A stretch of 64,000 nt of DNA, taken from positions 110,134 through 174,133 of the forward strand of contig CALAHF010000097.1 of NCBI GenBank assembly GCA_937891465.1, read 5' to 3'. This document shows positions 61,968-64,000 of the stretch, piece after piece (positions within the stretch are counted from its first letter, which is position 1; the number at the start of each line of letters is the position of its first letter). Source of the stretch: an uncultured Verrucomicrobiales bacterium (lineage in GTDB: Bacteria > Verrucomicrobiota > Verrucomicrobiia > Verrucomicrobiales > DEV007). The notes beneath the pieces were generated by a model. That model saw nothing but the letters and a program-made list of their open reading frames with translations. It was not told where the DNA came from and did no database searches. A program made the translations under genes and the position numbers.

Positions 61968-62426
61968 ATGGAACTCACTCCCGTAGATAAATCGATGCTG
62001 CTCATGCTCGGCCAGCTTCTGGCCACCTGCGCCATGGCGGGCATCATCTGGATGGTTCAAATTGTTACCTATCCGCAATTTCTAGAAGTTCCTCAATCCG
62101 GATTCCTCAAGTATCACGACCGCTACATGAAGCGGATGTCATGGGTCGTCGGGCCAGTCATGGTCGCCGAGCTCATTTTCGCGATTCTTGGAGTCTGGTA
62201 TTTTTGGGATTCCGAAATTCATTGGCACATCGTTACTGCCGGCCTGCTCGTCCCCGCTGTCTGGATGGTCACGTTTTTCGTTCAGGTTCCGCAACATGCG
62301 TCTCTCGCCGAATCCGGCTGGAACGAAACGACGGTGCGTGAGATCATCAAAGTAAACTGGATTCGCGTCTTTATCTGAACTGCTCGAGTTGGAGTGCTGT
62401 TGGTTGCGTTTTTGAAAATTTGCTGA
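61968..62426 (+). pseudogene. Membrane protein gene with an in-frame TGA near the 3' end
   Basis: Four hydrophobic segments are visible, with IVTYPQFLEVPQSGFLKYHDRYMKRM, VVGPVMVAELIFAILG and VPQHASLAESGW, a pattern of a known hypothetical-protein family with YPLF, a mid-protein VVGPxM and a C-terminal NWIRT-x-x-W-T-x-R. Here VNWIRVFI is followed by TGA (62376-62378) and then in frame by TARVGVLLVAFLKIC to a second TGA at 62424. The first TGA thus stands where the family has Trp, suggesting TGG to TGA. The protein up to the TGA (136 residues) could still fold, so loss of function is not proved. Confidence 0.55.
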
Positions 62427-62523
62427 CTTAGCGACCCGATATTCTCGAATACCAAACAACCGCCATAGCCTGAGGCTCGTTGTGGCCATTGGCATATCCT
62501 CCTGCATCATCCATGGTTATTTT

Positions 62524-64000
62524 ATGCCACGACTTTCTTTTTGTGCAGGAATCCTCGCGCTTTGTCTGTTTCCGCAAACCCAAACTATCGCCGAAGACTG
62601 GCCTCACTGGCGCGGTCAAAATCGCGTAGACATCACCACCGAATCTTCCGGTTATGAAAACGGAAAGCCCTGGCCGCCCGCTCCTGCGCTTTGGAAAATT
62701 AACGTCGGTGAAGGCGCTTCCAGTCCAATTATCGCTTCAGGCACGGTCTACACCATCGGTTGGAAAAACGACTCTGATACCGTCCGCGCAATCAATCCGA
62801 AAAGCGGCGCGACGGTTTGGGAACAATATTACCCTGCACCAAAATACGGAAGACACGCCGTGGGTGATCAGCGGATGTATCGAGGCGCGACGGCCACTCC
62901 GGAATTCGATCCCACGACCGGATTACTCTACACTCTTTCCTGCGACGGTGATTTGCGAGCCTGGGATGCGACGAAAAGTGGCGCGCCCGGTTGGAACCTG
63001 AATCTTTACGAGCAATTCAACGTCCCGAAACGCCCTCAAATCACCAAACGAAAAAACACCCTGCGAGACTACGGATACACCACGGCCCCGTTCGTTTTCG
63101 AAAATTGGATCATTGTTGAGGTTGGCGATCCTAAATCCGGGAACCTTCACGCATTTGATAAAAAGACCGGTAAACAAGTCTGGGCTTCAGAAAACCGGGA
63201 CGTCGCCGGCCATGCCGGAGCCCTCACTCCAATGACGATTGATGGCGTTCCGTGCGTCGCAATTGCGACTTCGTATCACGCGTTGGTCGTGCGGCTCGAT
63301 GGAAAAAACGCAGGCAAAACCGTCGCTGAATTTCCGTGGCCGACCGATTTCTCCAACACCATCGCCGGGATCGCCGCGCGCGGAAACGAACTCTTGATCG
63401 GCTCGCGATACAATCATATGGCGATGGCCAAAGTCCAAGTTTCATTGGAAAATGGAGCTCGTGAAATTTGGAAAAATAAATTGCCCAGCGGCGTCTGCAC
63501 TCCAGTTATTCATGGGGATCACGTTTATTTTGCGAACAAAGGAATTCACTGCGTCGAGTTCAAAACCGGTAAACTAATTTGGGAAGGTGGCAAAGTCGGC
63601 GATGCCGGATCGTGTCTCGTCACGGGTGATAATCGACTCCTTGTGTGGGGAAACGGCGGCGATTTATCCCTTGTCGAAACCGCAAAACGCTCCCCTGAAA
63701 AAATTACCATTCTTGCCGAAAAGCGGGGCATTTTTAACGAAATGGCATGGCCCCACGTCGTTCTCGCTGATCGCCGGATTTTTTGTAAAACGACCGACGG
63801 CGAACTCGCCTGTTTTTCTTTAACCGGTGAAAAATCTGCCACCGCGCCTTCGAAAAAATCACCTAAAGTTGAAGACCTAAATTTCACCGCATGGGACGGA
63901 AATTCGCCCGCCGGTCAAATTTGGTTATGGAAAAAGGGGGATGGCATCTCGAAACGCTCCGCTGCGGCACGACGGGCCAAACTCGAAGCACGGGGCGACG
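62524..64000 (+). CDS. PQQ-type beta-propeller protein, 3' end outside the window
   Basis: The frame from ATG 62524 is open to the window end (about 492 residues so far). A signal peptide (GILALCLFPQTQTIAEDW) leads to a beta-propeller with repeated W-motif blades: WPHWRGQNR, INVGEGASSPIIASG, NPKSGATVWEQYY, LYTLSCDGDLRAWD, FDKKTGKQVWAS, FKTGKLIWEGG and GGDLSLVE. This is the outer membrane PQQ-binding-like/BamB-related family widespread in planctomycetes and verrucomicrobia, of unknown substrate. A clear binding site for PQQ cannot be judged. Confidence 0.8.
   Translation, partial: MPRLSFCAGILALCLFPQTQTIAEDWPHWRGQNRVDITTESSGYENGKPWPPAPALWKINVGEGASSPIIASGTVYTIGWKNDSDTVRAINPKSGATVWEQYYPAPKYGRHAVGDQRMYRGATATPEFDPTTGLLYTLSCDGDLRAWDATKSGAPGWNLNLYEQFNVPKRPQITKRKNTLRDYGYTTAPFVFENWIIVEVGDPKSGNLHAFDKKTGKQVWASENRDVAGHAGALTPMTIDGVPCVAIATSYHALVVRLDGKNAGKTVAEFPWPTDFSNTIAGIAARGNELLIGSRYNHMAMAKVQVSLENGAREIWKNKLPSGVCTPVIHGDHVYFANKGIHCVEFKTGKLIWEGGKVGDAGSCLVTGDNRLLVWGNGGDLSLVETAKRSPEKITILAEKRGIFNEMAWPHVVLADRRIFCKTTDGELACFSLTGEKSATAPSKKSPKVEDLNFTAWDGNSPAGQIWLWKKGDGISKRSAAARRAKLEARGD

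Noticed and set aside
25186..62378. Genetic code change (TAG or TGA read as Trp)
   Set aside because: Clearly intact genes end in TAG (leuB, hemL, acnA) and TGA (sigma factor, haem/LRR protein), so reassignment across the genome is not supported.

Overview
The window is a gene-dense chromosomal stretch, most likely from a member of the Verrucomicrobiota (PVC group). No rRNA or marker tree is available here, so this rests on gene content: a DUF1501 protein with a TAT-like leader, a formylglycine-type sulfatase, a haem-c protein fused to leucine-rich repeats, an SHD1-domain hydrolase, a PQQ-type propeller protein, a long PurF, a PurL with an N-terminal extension, and two tandem PilT-type ATPases. 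The standard code is in use: TAA, TAG and TGA all end intact genes. No tRNA, rRNA, CRISPR, prophage or transposase was found.

Layout. 1-7.6 kb: end of a lipase, a small exported protein, ndh, leuB, small membrane proteins, trpF, an acidic protein with a degenerate receiver domain, and an SGNH hydrolase. 7.7-16.5 kb: uvrA, a trypsin-like protease, a lipoprotein, an mntR-like regulator and a NusG/RfaH paralogue, divergent from an RmlC-like cupin and an MsbA-like exporter. 16.6-25.4 kb: DedA/TVP38-type protein, DUF547, hemL, TPR protein, a frameshifted SUKH gene, pyrD, a PurC-like enzyme, an MscS channel and a broken zinc-ribbon gene. 25.5-31.4 kb: DUF5069, a large TPR protein, a YqjD/YqjE-like membrane operon, and two PilT ATPases. 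31.5-34.9 kb: a decayed segment with a GH16 pseudogene, beside a barrel-like protein and a metallophosphoesterase. 35-42.8 kb: acnA, an SHD1 esterase, serA, DUF1501 and WbuC-like cupin. 42.8-46.4 kb: a junction of two gene fragments, two candidate small RNAs, and an ECF sigma operon with an anti-sigma-like and a CnrX/CpxP-like protein. 46.4-61.7 kb: a long minus-strand run with sulfatase, mgtE, a SelW-like gene with an in-frame TGA, an FAD oxidase, a dgkA-like kinase, a protease, haem/LRR protein, moeA, purF, purM, purQ and purL. 61.9-64 kb: a membrane protein with an in-frame TGA and the start of a PQQ-propeller protein.

Most notable. (1) A dispersed imperfect palindrome of constant 43-bp length: fifteen full copies and two half copies lie essentially between genes, and a weaker look-alike lies inside pyrD. 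Some copies act as hairpin terminators by sequence, and some supply start or stop codons to neighbours. One supplies the start of a signal peptide. (2) A SelW/Rdx-type gene in which TGA occupies the CxxU position, followed at the expected distance by a hairpin: a probable selenoprotein. (3) A SUKH gene put out of frame by a 13-bp tandem duplication. (4) Several further single-lesion genes, two of them with a stop where the family has Trp. (5) Two tandem terminator-ended RNA candidates with anti-Shine-Dalgarno-like loops.

The purine genes (purC-like, purF, purM, purQ, purL) together cover much of IMP synthesis, but only purQ and purL overlap. All function calls are from reading the sequence; no database search was run.
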